A program made the position numbers and the translations under genes. From Bacteroidales bacterium (GTDB taxonomy: Bacteria; Bacteroidota; Bacteroidia; Bacteroidales; VadinHA17): DNA of 39,502 nt. The DNA lies in NCBI GenBank assembly GCA_021157415.1, contig JAGGWN010000118.1, forward strand, positions 1 through 39,502, read 5' to 3'. The notes below the pieces were generated by a model. The model searched no databases. It was not told the origin of the DNA and saw only the letters and a program-made list of their open reading frames with translations. Below are positions 27,002-35,605 of this stretch, piece by piece (the stretch's first letter is position 1; each line of letters starts with the position of its first letter).

Positions 27002-28325
27002 GGATCTCACGATTTAAAAACAAATGATGATGCAAAGCCTGCAAAGCCTTGACTTTATCCTGTTCATGCAACAACAGGGATACGTTATTCATGCTTCCGC
27101 CATAGGAGATCATTCTGATCGGGATCTCCCGGAGAGCATTCAATACTATTCGGATCATACCCGGCTTTTCAGCCATAAAGTCACCCACCACACAAACGAT
27201 GGTCTGGTTCTCATCCACCTCCACCACACCAAGTTTTTTCAATTCCTGCACGATTTGTCCCAGGCGGGCACTGTCATCGATGGTCAACGAAACAGACACT
27301 TCGGAAGTGCTAATCATATCTATGGGAGTTTCATACCGTTCAAAGATTTCAAACACCTTACGCAGGAAACCATAAGCCATCAGCATGCGCGCCGAGCGAA
27401 TACGCACGGCTGTAATGCCGCTTTTTACGGCAACCGCCTTGATGGAAGAACCTTTGGGGCCTTCATGCACCAAAGTCCCCGGAGCTTTCGGATGAAAGGT
27501 ATTTTTGATCCGGATAGGAATACTTTTCTGTTTGGCCGGAAACACACAGGCCGGATGCAATACCTTGGCTCCGAAATAGGCCAACTCATCCGCCTCATCA
27601 TAAGAAAGCTCAGGTACCGGTCGTGTCTCTTCCACCAACCGCGGATCATTGTTATGTACCCCGTCCACATCCGTCCATATCTGTATTTCATCCACATCCA
27701 GAGCAGCCCCGATCAAACTGGCCGTAAAATCACTGCCACCCCGTCCGAGCGTATCCAGTTTCCCATAAGGATCGCTGCATATAAACCCCTGCGTAATAAA
27801 AAGCTTCGTTTCGAGATTTTGGGTGATGCTATTGCTCAACGCGCGAACCAAATACTCCATATCCGGTTGTCCTTCTGCATTCTTTTGCAGAATATCCGGG
27901 GCATAAAGATATAAAAAATTCTCACCGCGCGCCTGCAACAAACAACGAAACAGTCCTGTCGAGAGTAACTCCCCCTGAGCCAGAATTTCATTCTTCACAT
28001 GACTGACAAAGGACTTCTCCAGCAAACTTCTGAGTCTAATTATCCTCGTCTCTACAAACAAACGGGACTGGTTGTAAAAGGGGGTCCAGTCAAACAGACT
28101 GTAAATGAACTTTGAATAAAAACTCTCCAATTCATTTACAACGGTTTCCGCACCTTGTTTGTCCTCCTGTGCCAGACAGGCATTGATCCTGACCAACTGG
28201 TCCGTTGTACCCGAAATGGCTGATAAAACAACAATCTTCTTTTCCTCTCCCGATAAAAGATCAGGTATCTTCTTAAACCTTTCGGGTGTCCCGAGTGATG
28301 TACCACCAAACTTTAATACTTTCAT
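26991..28325 (-). CDS. lysC: aspartate kinase, monofunctional
   Basis: Phosphorylates aspartate, the entry to lysine, diaminopimelate, threonine and methionine synthesis. 444 residues. The N-terminal amino acid kinase fold begins KFGGTSLGTPER; the aspartate/ATP motifs GRGGSDFTASLIG and WTDVDGVHNNDPR are near residues 195-235. Two C-terminal ACT domains (about 305-440, with DMISTSEVSVSLT and MISYGGSMNNVSLL) are expected to bind lysine or threonine for feedback. The class is the LysC type, without homoserine dehydrogenase. It leads the overlapping lysC-lysA pair. Upstream lies a -7-like box overlapped by a perfect palindrome, and a divergent gene for another ACT-domain protein. Confidence 0.97.
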   Translation of the reverse strand: MKVLKFGGTSLGTPERFKKIPDLLSGEEKKIVVLSAISGTTDQLVRINACLAQEDKQGAETVVNELESFYSKFIYSLFDWTPFYNQSRLFVETRIIRLRSLLEKSFVSHVKNEILAQGELLSTGLFRCLLQARGENFLYLYAPDILQKNAEGQPDMEYLVRALSNSITQNLETKLFITQGFICSDPYGKLDTLGRGGSDFTASLIGAALDVDEIQIWTDVDGVHNNDPRLVEETRPVPELSYDEADELAYFGAKVLHPACVFPAKQKSIPIRIKNTFHPKAPGTLVHEGPKGSSIKAVAVKSGITAVRIRSARMLMAYGFLRKVFEIFERYETPIDMISTSEVSVSLTIDDSARLGQIVQELKKLGVVEVDENQTIVCVVGDFMAEKPGMIRIVLNALREIPIRMISYGGSMNNVSLLLHEQDKVKALQALHHHLFLNREIHVN

Positions 28326-28358
28326 AATCTATCTTGGAAACAATAAAAAATAATTATG

Positions 28359-28372
28359 TTTTGCATGCAAAA
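28359..28372. promoter_or_regulatory. perfect 14-bp palindrome overlapping the lysC -7 box
   Basis: The bases TTTTGCATGCAAAA are fully self-complementary and lie 33 bases upstream of the lysC ATG. They overlap the predicted lysC -7 box by five bases, where a bound repressor would block RNA polymerase. No known regulator site is recognised. Confidence 0.45.
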
Positions 28373-28375
28373 ATA
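28368..28375 (-). promoter_or_regulatory. candidate -7 box of lysC-lysA
   Basis: On minus the bases read TATTTTTG, matching TAnnTTTG, 42 bases before the lysC ATG. No convincing TTG is seen 19-21 bases upstream, so the promoter may be weak or need an activator. Confidence 0.4.
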
Positions 28376-28401
28376 TACTGAAGAAAAGTATCTGTAAAAT
28401 T

Positions 28402-28432
28402 TTTGTAAGAAATAAACATTTTTTTAACTTTG
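28402..28432 (+). promoter_or_regulatory. promoter of the ACT-domain protein gene
   Basis: TTTG (28402-28405), 19 bases, then TAACTTTG (28425-28432): an exact match to the Bacteroidota promoter pattern. The -7 box ends 18 bases before the ATG at 28451. It is the best promoter match seen in the window. Confidence 0.65.
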
Positions 28433-28450
28433 TGTTAAATATATAACATT

Positions 28451-29116
28451 ATGATCTCCGTATCAGAAGCCGTTCGCCAGGAAATCCATGAAACTCCGTT
28501 TTTAGAAGAGTTATTGGAGGAAGGATTGATAAATCAGTCTTCTCTGGCCCGAAAAATACGGCCCGGGATAGAGAGGAAATTGCAGAAGGAGGTTACAGAA
28601 AGCTCCCTTATCATGGCTATCAGCCGGTTGCCGAATAATCCCGGGAGCCGGACAAATAGCCGGCTCCAGGATTTTGTCAATAACCTGGGAGATATGATCA
28701 CACGCACTAATCTAATGGATTTTACTTTTCAAAACTCGCAGACGCTGGTGGTTCATCAGTCTGAATTTTTACAGGCTATCGGGAAAAACCGGGAGATATT
28801 CTGTACCTTCTCGCAAGGGGTCAATGAAACCACGATCATTGTCAGCAGTCTGGGAGCTCATCTTGTAGATATTTATTTTAAGGACGAAACGTTATTCTCA
28901 AGGAAGAGAGGGCTTTCGTCAATTACTCTCAAGCTTCCGGCTGAAAACACGGAGATTTCCGGTTTTTACTATTTTATATTAAAAAATCTTGCCTGGGAAG
29001 GCGTCAACATCACCGAGGTCATATCAACCACCAATGAATTTACACTGGTTGTTTCCGATCAGGAAATTGAAAAAGCATTTTCGGTACTATTATCGCTAAA
29101 GAAGGGAGGATTTTAA
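28451..29116 (+). CDS. ACT-domain protein of unknown function, divergent from lysC
   Basis: 221-residue soluble protein; I do not recognise a named family. The C-terminus (about residues 155-216) has the beta-alpha-beta-beta-alpha pattern of an ACT domain, with LSSITLKLP, then GVNITEVIST and EFTLVVSDQEIEKAF, close to the ACT domains of aspartate kinases. Residues about 90-150 may be a second, weaker ACT-like unit. The N-terminal 60 residues are helical (FLEELLEEGLINQSSLARKI, then SSLIMAISRL) and could be a winged-helix DNA-binding domain, though this is uncertain. It has no kinase domain. It is transcribed away from lysC with a good promoter of its own. The likely role is an amino acid sensor, perhaps a regulator of the aspartate pathway; that is inference. 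Confidence 0.7.
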   Translation: MISVSEAVRQEIHETPFLEELLEEGLINQSSLARKIRPGIERKLQKEVTESSLIMAISRLPNNPGSRTNSRLQDFVNNLGDMITRTNLMDFTFQNSQTLVVHQSEFLQAIGKNREIFCTFSQGVNETTIIVSSLGAHLVDIYFKDETLFSRKRGLSSITLKLPAENTEISGFYYFILKNLAWEGVNITEVISTTNEFTLVVSDQEIEKAFSVLLSLKKGGF

Positions 29117-29143
29117 AGTTAACATCAAAGGAAAAGGGAATAC

Positions 29144-29494
29144 TTAATTATCCTCCGGTTCATCCTTTGTGCTCTCTCCCGTTTTTTCAGACAGGTAGTC
29201 CAGGTCAGCATATTTATCTTCAAAAATTTCTTTCACTTCATTTTTCAGGATACCTTCATCATCATAATCCTCATCGGCACTGACGATCATATCCGCCTCA
29301 TCCTGTGTCATTCGTACAAGATAGTAATACTCGTCTGTTTCAAAAGGCAGAGCACTTACATATTTCCCATTCTGATTCAGGAATGTGATCAGGTACTGAC
29401 TGAAACCTTCGGGATAGGTCAGTTTAATCTGCTCCTGAATTTGTTTGTCCAGCTTCTCATAATCCTTGATAATCCTGGGTTTGCTCTTTTCCAT
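29144..29494 (-). CDS. small acidic conserved-type protein, function unknown
   Basis: 116-residue soluble protein, rich in Asp and Glu, especially in the last 50 residues, with no signal peptide, membrane helix or Cys. The N-terminal half (PRIIKDYEKLDKQIQEQIKL, then YPEGFSQYLITFLNQNGKYV) looks like a compact alpha/beta domain and resembles short uncharacterised proteins of Bacteroidota that I have no name for. It ends 27 bases from the ACT-protein gene, convergent with it. The codon use looks like that of neighbouring genes, and the frame is free of stops on its natural strand, which supports a real gene. Confidence 0.7.
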   Translation of the reverse strand: MEKSKPRIIKDYEKLDKQIQEQIKLTYPEGFSQYLITFLNQNGKYVSALPFETDEYYYLVRMTQDEADMIVSADEDYDDEGILKNEVKEIFEDKYADLDYLSEKTGESTKDEPEDN

Positions 29495-29761
29495 ATTGGT
29501 TCATTATGAATGCACAATGATAAAAAAAAATCTTTACAAAATAGTTATTATTTAATTTTTTTGAAACTATTGAAATAAAGGAGGATGAACCATCCACGAA
29601 GCCATGCGTATGCCCGGATGACGCCAGTCCTGCCCGAATGAATTCGTTCAGGCGGGCAGGCTGGCGGAAGACCCGATAAATTTTTTCAATTACCTTGGAA
29701 AAACGGGACTTTGTTTTTTTCTTTGCTTATAACAACATTTTAAATTTTAAAAACTTTTGCA
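29495..29761. other. intergenic region with REP-like palindrome
   Basis: 267 bases between the divergent small acidic gene and the GH29 gene. The ends are AT-rich; the middle (29622-29666) is a GC-rich palindrome unlike its surroundings. I see no open frame, RNA gene or clear TAnnTTTG promoter for the fucosidase. Confidence 0.6.
29622..29666. repeat. REP-like GC-rich palindrome
   Basis: Outer arms CGCCAG (29622-29627) and CTGGCG (29661-29666) enclose arms CCTGCCCG (29629-29636) and CGGGCAGG (29653-29660); the centre is itself nearly palindromic around GAATTC. The composition differs sharply from the AT-rich flanks. Extragenic GC-rich palindromes of this size are often dispersed REP elements mobilised by RAYT transposases. 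No second copy was seen in this window. Confidence 0.55.
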
Positions 29762-31195
29762 ATGAAAAGAAACCTGATAACCTTATCCTTTTTGATGATG
29801 GCCGGACTGTTTTTCCCTGTTCTCTCACAAGAGCATAATGATGCGGCATATATTCCTCCGGAAGATCCGCTGGTTCAGAAAAACCTGGATGAATGGCAGG
29901 ATCTTAAATTCGGTTTCATGATGCACTGGGGCCCCTATTCTCAATGGGGGGTGGTAGAATCCTGGTCTATCTGCAGTGAAGATGTGCCCTGGTGCCGAAG
30001 AAATGCTGACAACTATGTAGAATACAAGAAAGCCTACGAGATGCTGAAAACCACCTTCAATCCAGTACGTTTTGATCCGCAAAAATGGGCGCAGGCTGCC
30101 CGGGATGCCGGTATGAAGTATGTGGTCTTTACCACCAAACACCATGATGGTTTTTCGATGTTTGATACCAAACTTACCGATTACCGGATCACGGACAAGG
30201 AATGTCCTTTCCACAAAAATCCGAAAGCCAATGTCACGAAAGAAATTTTTAATGCTTTCCGGGCGGAAGGGTTTAAGGTAGGGGCTTATTTCTCCAAACC
30301 CGACTGGCACAGTCCCTATTACTGGTGGCCATATTTTGCCACGCCCGACCGCAATGTCAACTACAATCCGGAGAAGTACCCGGAGCGATGGGGAAAATTC
30401 AAATCATTTGTTTACGGGCAGATCGAGGAGCTGATGACCGATTACGGGCATGTGGATATTCTCTGGCTTGACGGTGGCTGGGTACGACCCCGGCCCGGTA
30501 TCAAACGTCTGCCGTGGAATCAGGACATCGACATGCCGGCTATCGCAAAAATGGCACGCAGTCACCAGCCGGGGTTGATTATCGTGGACCGGACTGTTGC
30601 CGGAAAATACGAAAACTACCGTACTCCCGAGCAGAGGATTCCCGAGAAGCCACTACCCTATCCCTGGGAAACCTGTATGACCATGGGGGGCTCCTGGTCT
30701 TATAATCCTTACGATCACTACAAACCAACCAGGCAACTCATTCATTTACTGGTGGATATTGTGGCCAAAGGTGGTAATTTTCTATTGAATGTAGGTCCCA
30801 ATCCTTACGGAGAACTACCCGGGGAGGCACTTCGTCGCATGCATGAGATCGGCCAATGGATGAAAATCAACGGTGAAGCGATCTACGGGTCGAGACCTAT
30901 CGCTCCTTATAAGGAAGGCAAGATCTGTTTTACCCGTGGAAAAAAGGGACAGGTATATGCCATTTATCTGGCGGATCAAAATGAAAACAGGATTCCTGAA
31001 CAAGTTACCATCAGATCTTTCCGGGCATCTCCAGGTTCAAAAATTTATTTACTGGGACATAAAGATGCCCTGCAGTGGAAGAATAAAAACGGGCAGTTGG
31101 TCATTAACCTGCCGTCTCAGGTAATCTCACATCCCCCGGTTCAGTATGCCTGGACCTTCGAAATCACCCGGGTATCCAAACCATCATTCCCTTAG
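29762..31195 (+). CDS. GH29 alpha-L-fucosidase, secreted
   Basis: Exo-alpha-L-fucosidase of glycoside hydrolase family 29, a retaining enzyme that removes fucose from glycoprotein or mucin-type glycans, blood-group structures or plant and algal polymers. 477 residues with a signal peptide cut near VLSQE. The N-terminal barrel shows FGFMMHWGPYSQWG near 50-63, TTKHHDGFSMFD near 124 and the nucleophile Asp237 in VDILWLDGGW. A C-terminal beta domain follows after GEAIYGSRPI near 373. The general acid/base is not well conserved in this family and is not assigned. A bidirectional terminator follows. It lies back to back with the GH3 gene; with the GH123-like gene they form a second glycan-degrading cluster. 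Confidence 0.94.
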   Translation: MKRNLITLSFLMMAGLFFPVLSQEHNDAAYIPPEDPLVQKNLDEWQDLKFGFMMHWGPYSQWGVVESWSICSEDVPWCRRNADNYVEYKKAYEMLKTTFNPVRFDPQKWAQAARDAGMKYVVFTTKHHDGFSMFDTKLTDYRITDKECPFHKNPKANVTKEIFNAFRAEGFKVGAYFSKPDWHSPYYWWPYFATPDRNVNYNPEKYPERWGKFKSFVYGQIEELMTDYGHVDILWLDGGWVRPRPGIKRLPWNQDIDMPAIAKMARSHQPGLIIVDRTVAGKYENYRTPEQRIPEKPLPYPWETCMTMGGSWSYNPYDHYKPTRQLIHLLVDIVAKGGNFLLNVGPNPYGELPGEALRRMHEIGQWMKINGEAIYGSRPIAPYKEGKICFTRGKKGQVYAIYLADQNENRIPEQVTIRSFRASPGSKIYLLGHKDALQWKNKNGQLVINLPSQVISHPPVQYAWTFEITRVSKPSFP

Positions 31196-31206
31196 CATAA
31201 AAAAAA

Positions 31207-31228
31207 GGCGGCCAAAGCCGCCTTTTTT
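31207..31228 (+). terminator. bidirectional intrinsic terminator between GH29 and GH3 genes
   Basis: Perfect 6-base stem GGCGGC (31207-31212) and GCCGCC (31217-31222) with loop CAAA, followed by six Ts on plus and preceded by six As that give six Ts on minus. It lies 11 bases after the GH29 stop and 7 bases after the GH3 stop, so it serves both convergent genes. Confidence 0.93.
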
Positions 31229-31235
31229 ATGTTTT

Positions 31236-33692
31236 TTATTTGGACGATCCAAACAATTTGTTAATTTCTTTTGGCGGTTTCAGGAGATCATTCACTTTTC
31301 TGACCATTATGGTTTTCTCCAGTCTGAAAGTGGCTTTGCCCCGTATATCGCGTGAAGAAGCCCCTACCCTAACCTCATAGGCACCTGCCTCAGCCACCCA
31401 TGCAGATTTATTTTCATCAAAGGAAGCCAGTTCTTCAGGGGTGAGGGTAAAATGTAGGGTTTGCACCTCTCCCGGTTTAAGAAGGCGTGTTTTGGCAAAT
31501 GCTTTCAATTCTTCTTCCGGTTTATCAAGCTCCCCTGCCGGAGCATGCAGATACACTTCAACAACTTCCTTACCGGCGGTTTTTCCGGTATTTTTTACAT
31601 CAATGGAAAAAGAATACTTCTCTGAAAAAGTTTCAGGGCCCGGTTTCAGATTTTCATATTCAAAGGAAGTATAAGAAAGTCCATAGCCAAAGGGATAAGC
31701 CACCGGTTTATCAAAAGTGTTAAAATAACGATAACCCACGTAAATATCTTCAGCATAATCCACTTCGGCAGGCACTCTCTGTAGCCAGGAGGGAACCTTT
31801 TCATTCTGCACTGTTCCTGTGGCTTTCCCCGGAAAATTTGCAGCAGAAGGTTCATCCTGGTAGGTAACGGGAAATGTAGTTGCCAGTTTTCCGGATGGAT
31901 TAACCTTTCCGGTGAGCACATCTGCCACGGCATTTCCGGCTTCCAATCCGGGTTGCCAGGCCAGCAGTATGGCATCCGGCTGATCCCGCCATGATACGGT
32001 CTCAATCACTCCGTCAATGTTCAGCACGACCACCACTTTTTTCCCGGCAGCGTGAAAAGCTTGTGTAACATTGCCAATCAATGCCTTTTCCGTATCCGAA
32101 AGCATAAAATCTTCTTCCATTTTACGGTCCATCCCCTCCCCTGCATTCCTGCCGATGGTGATAATGGCAATGTCTGCTCTACGGGCCAGTTTCGAGGCTA
32201 TACGGGCATCTACCCTCATTTCAGGCACCGGAAGTTTTCCTCCCAGCATGATCGCCAGCCAGTTGCCTTTGGATGGCATATTTGCCCTGGCTTTGGTCAC
32301 GTAGGAATGATATGTTTTCTTTAAGGTCTGATCAACATGAAAACCTGCATTTTCCAGACCTTGATCTATTGAGATACTATACGCTTCATTCACATCCCCA
32401 CTACCGGTTCCACCGATGATACTTTCATAAGAAGCATTGCCCAGAAGTGCGATTTCACTATTTTTTGCAGAGAGTGGCAATACATCATCCCGGTTCTTTA
32501 ACAGAATCATTCCCTGCGTAGCGGCATACCGGGCCACTTCAGCATGGGCTTTCATGTCCGGATGGCCGGAAGGTTTATATCCTCTGAAACGGGGTGTTTT
32601 TTCCACAAGGTTCAATATTCTCTCCACGTTCTCATCCAGCACAGTAGCGGCCAGTTCTCCACTGTCCACTGCCTGTATAACTCTTTCTATCTGTTTATAA
32701 CTTCCGGGCATGATCAGGTCATTTCCGGCTTTAAGCATGGCTGCCGGATCACTGCCGGCACCCCAGTCACTCATCACCACACCCTGAAAACCCCAGTCAT
32801 GACGAAGAACCCCTGTCAGCAGGTCATGGTTTTCAGAAGCATAGGTCCCATTAACTTTGTTATAAGCCGACATGACCGTCCAGGGATGGCTGTTCTCTAT
32901 GGCAATATGAAAACCTTTGAGATAGATTTCCCTCAGAGCCCGCTGACTTACGATGACATTGACCGAGGTCCTCCAGGTTTCCTGGTTGTTGGCTACAAAA
33001 TGCTTGATGGAAGTACCCACACCCTGGGATTGTATTCCCCGAACAATCGCCGCAGCCATTTGTCCTGCGATCAGCGGATCTTCGGAATAATACTCAAAAT
33101 TCCTTCCGCACAACGGATTACGATGAATATTTAAGGCCGGGGCCAGCAGAATATCCGAGCCATATTCCAGCACTTCATTCCCCATGGCCCTGCCTACATC
33201 ACGGACTACAGAGGTATCCCAACTGGAGGCCAGCAGGGTAGCGATCGGGAAAGCCGTGCAATAATAAGTGTTGGTATCATGACTCCTCCATGGCAGGATA
33301 CGCAAACCGGCAGGACCATCGGTCAATACCATGGTAGAAATATTATACTCCGGAAACTCAGCTGTTCTGCCGGCTGCTCCCGGAACCAGAGTTTTGATAC
33401 GGTTTACCATAACCTTATAGGCAGAATCTCCATTTACCCCGCTCCTGGCTTTCAACATTTCACGAAATTGCTCAGGAATCAATTTTAATACCGAATCCGG
33501 AATGACAAAGTTGTATCCCGTCCCTACCACAAGTTCGGCCTTATCCTTCAAAGACATGGCAGCTACTACCTTTTTAGGGGGATCTTCCCCCAAACGGCGT
33601 GTTGTTTTCTTCCCTGTCTGACAGGATATCAAACCTGATAACATCAGTATAACCGACAAGAAGAAAAGATAATTACTAATGAAACGTTTCAT
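31236..33692 (-). CDS. GH3 family beta-glycosidase, lipoprotein
   Basis: Glycoside hydrolase family 3 enzyme, 818 residues, most often a beta-glucosidase, also possible as beta-xylosidase or other exo-beta-glycosidase. Lipoprotein signal with lipobox GLISC (Cys24). The N-terminal TIM barrel shows LTDGPAGLR near 123, RNPLCGRNFEYYSEDP near 191, KHFVANNQE near 230 and the nucleophile Asp309 in GVVMSDWGAG. The second alpha/beta domain begins near GMILLKNRDDVLPL, and a C-terminal fibronectin III-like domain (last 110 residues) is present, as in the common Bacteroidota type. Between them FPYGYGLSYTSFEY is the usual linker. It faces the GH29 gene across a shared terminator and is divergent from the GH123-like gene by 131 bases. 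Confidence 0.95.
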   Translation of the reverse strand: MKRFISNYLFFLSVILMLSGLISCQTGKKTTRRLGEDPPKKVVAAMSLKDKAELVVGTGYNFVIPDSVLKLIPEQFREMLKARSGVNGDSAYKVMVNRIKTLVPGAAGRTAEFPEYNISTMVLTDGPAGLRILPWRSHDTNTYYCTAFPIATLLASSWDTSVVRDVGRAMGNEVLEYGSDILLAPALNIHRNPLCGRNFEYYSEDPLIAGQMAAAIVRGIQSQGVGTSIKHFVANNQETWRTSVNVIVSQRALREIYLKGFHIAIENSHPWTVMSAYNKVNGTYASENHDLLTGVLRHDWGFQGVVMSDWGAGSDPAAMLKAGNDLIMPGSYKQIERVIQAVDSGELAATVLDENVERILNLVEKTPRFRGYKPSGHPDMKAHAEVARYAATQGMILLKNRDDVLPLSAKNSEIALLGNASYESIIGGTGSGDVNEAYSISIDQGLENAGFHVDQTLKKTYHSYVTKARANMPSKGNWLAIMLGGKLPVPEMRVDARIASKLARRADIAIITIGRNAGEGMDRKMEEDFMLSDTEKALIGNVTQAFHAAGKKVVVVLNIDGVIETVSWRDQPDAILLAWQPGLEAGNAVADVLTGKVNPSGKLATTFPVTYQDEPSAANFPGKATGTVQNEKVPSWLQRVPAEVDYAEDIYVGYRYFNTFDKPVAYPFGYGLSYTSFEYENLKPGPETFSEKYSFSIDVKNTGKTAGKEVVEVYLHAPAGELDKPEEELKAFAKTRLLKPGEVQTLHFTLTPEELASFDENKSAWVAEAGAYEVRVGASSRDIRGKATFRLEKTIMVRKVNDLLKPPKEINKLFGSSK

Positions 33693-33823
33693 TTTATGAT
33701 TATTTTTAAAGTAAATTATTTAAGAAGATAAAATTATATAAATTATTCATTCATTCTCATTACCCGGACCAAAAAAAACACAATTACATTCTTTTTGATA
33801 TATTTACCTGAAAAATACCAATC

Positions 33824-35605
33824 ATGAAACAGATTCTGTTCATCGGTTTGTCCGTAGCATTGATGGCGGCTGGTTGTAAAACCAACCATCCCGCCGGAAC
33901 CGTCTTTCACGAACCTGTCGATCCCGACACACTGGCTTCCGTTGTCTGGGAAAAGGTACCGGGGCGAATACATGCAGCCTTCGGGAATATTAACATCCGT
34001 TACCGGAAATCCCGACCACCTGAAAAAGGTCTGTCCCTGAGCTGGGAAGGCATGGGATGGCGTGGCGAAAAGATACATACACAAGTCATTTTATGGAGTA
34101 CGGAAGATACGGACAGCCTGAAGGTACTTATCAGCAAACTTCAGGACGGACACGGCAACACGATCAGAGCTTCTTCCCTCTCTCTTCATCCTGTAGGTTA
34201 TGTTTTATCGGATACTGTTTTCACCCGTTGTCTTCACCGGTCACAGGACACCATGCCGGCCAGGCTGTCCCCTGATATCCTTTACAACAACCGTCCTTTC
34301 ATCCTCCGGGCCAGGAGTGTACGTCCGGTATGGTTGACGGTGGATATACCACGGGATGTCAGTCCCGGTTTATACAGGGGATCGGTGATCATCCGCTCGC
34401 AGGAAGATTCCGTTTATCTTCCCTATACGATCAAGGTGCAATCTTTAGAGCTCCCCCCGCCCTCCGACTGGTATTTTCATCTAGATCTCTGGCAAAACCC
34501 TTATGCCATTGCCCGGTATCACGAGGTTCCCTTATGGTCGGAAGAACACTGGCAGTTGATCCGTAAATATCTGAAATTGCTTGCGGGGGCCGGACAGAAA
34601 TGCATCACTACTTCCATTACTTACAAGCCGTGGGGAGGACAAACTTATGATCCTTTCGGCAGTATGATCACGTGGTTGCACAGCTCCAATGGACGGTGGG
34701 ATTATGATTATTCCGTTTTCGATCAATATGTACAGACTGCTATGGAAGAAGGGATTACAGCTCAGATCAACTGTTATACCATGGTGCCCTGGGGAAACCG
34801 CTTCCGTTATTTTGAGGAGGACTCCTCCGGGTATGTCACCGTACAATGCCGTCCCGGCAGCAAAACCTATGAAGCTCTGTGGCAACCTTTCCTGGCTGAC
34901 TTCCGCGAACACCTCAGAGAAATGGGATGGCTGGATAAGACCGTTATCGCCCTGGATGAGCGCGGTCACGAAGATACCCGCAACCTGATCCGTTTTCTGC
35001 AACAAACCGCCCCGGAGTTTAAGCTGGCCCTGGCCGGACGATATTTCGACGACATCACTCCGAACATCTATGATTTCAGTTACAACTACCACTTTCTAAG
35101 TAAAGATGTTCCCGCCATTGCCGGACAAAGAAGAATCAGAAAACAGATCACTACCTACTACGTGGCATGCGGTATTCCCAAGCCCAACAATTTCACTTTT
35201 TCCCCCCCGGCAGAATCAGCTTATGAAGGCTGGCTGGCCGCCGCGCTGAACCTGGACGGATTCCTGCGCTGGGCTTACAATTCCTGGCCGAAAGATCCCA
35301 TGCATGACTCGCGTTTTGTCACCTGGTCGTCCGGCGACACCTATCTTGTCTATCCCGGACCTTACAGCTCGGTCCGTTTTGAAAGGCTTCGCGAAGGCAT
35401 TCAGGATTATGAAAAAATCCGAATCCTGAAAACCCTGGTGGAAGAGAAAAATGGACAGATTATTCTTCCTGACTCTCTGAACCCGGATGTATTCCTGCAA
35501 ACGATCGACCCGGAAAGCATCCAACACATCTCTGCTGACAGGATCATTCGTCAGGGGAAGAAACTGGTCAATAATCTTACCGATTTTCTAACAAAACAAC
35601 ACTAA
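33824..35605 (+). CDS. GH123-like lipoprotein (DUF4091 type)
   Basis: 593-residue predicted lipoprotein (lipobox LMAAGC, Cys18). A beta-rich N-terminal domain (about 30-210, ending in PGLYRGSVIIRS and LELP) precedes a TIM-barrel-like domain and a C-terminal DUF4091-type segment (about 500-545: AYNSWPKDP, then RFVTWSSGDTYLVYPGP and RFERLREGIQDYEK). This order matches proteins related to glycoside hydrolase family 123, whose founding members are beta-N-acetylgalactosaminidases that act by substrate assistance through an adjacent Asp-Glu pair. Here VIALDERGHED provides Asp378-Glu379 at the expected place. The family assignment is good and the sugar specificity is open. The gene is divergent from GH3, and the two may share control. 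Confidence 0.8.
   Translation: MKQILFIGLSVALMAAGCKTNHPAGTVFHEPVDPDTLASVVWEKVPGRIHAAFGNINIRYRKSRPPEKGLSLSWEGMGWRGEKIHTQVILWSTEDTDSLKVLISKLQDGHGNTIRASSLSLHPVGYVLSDTVFTRCLHRSQDTMPARLSPDILYNNRPFILRARSVRPVWLTVDIPRDVSPGLYRGSVIIRSQEDSVYLPYTIKVQSLELPPPSDWYFHLDLWQNPYAIARYHEVPLWSEEHWQLIRKYLKLLAGAGQKCITTSITYKPWGGQTYDPFGSMITWLHSSNGRWDYDYSVFDQYVQTAMEEGITAQINCYTMVPWGNRFRYFEEDSSGYVTVQCRPGSKTYEALWQPFLADFREHLREMGWLDKTVIALDERGHEDTRNLIRFLQQTAPEFKLALAGRYFDDITPNIYDFSYNYHFLSKDVPAIAGQRRIRKQITTYYVACGIPKPNNFTFSPPAESAYEGWLAAALNLDGFLRWAYNSWPKDPMHDSRFVTWSSGDTYLVYPGPYSSVRFERLREGIQDYEKIRILKTLVEEKNGQIILPDSLNPDVFLQTIDPESIQHISADRIIRQGKKLVNNLTDFLTKQH

Noticed and set aside
27024-27914. 296-residue open frame on plus opposite lysC
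   Set aside because: It is antisense to a gene with intact aspartate kinase motifs; its translation shows no signal or fold.
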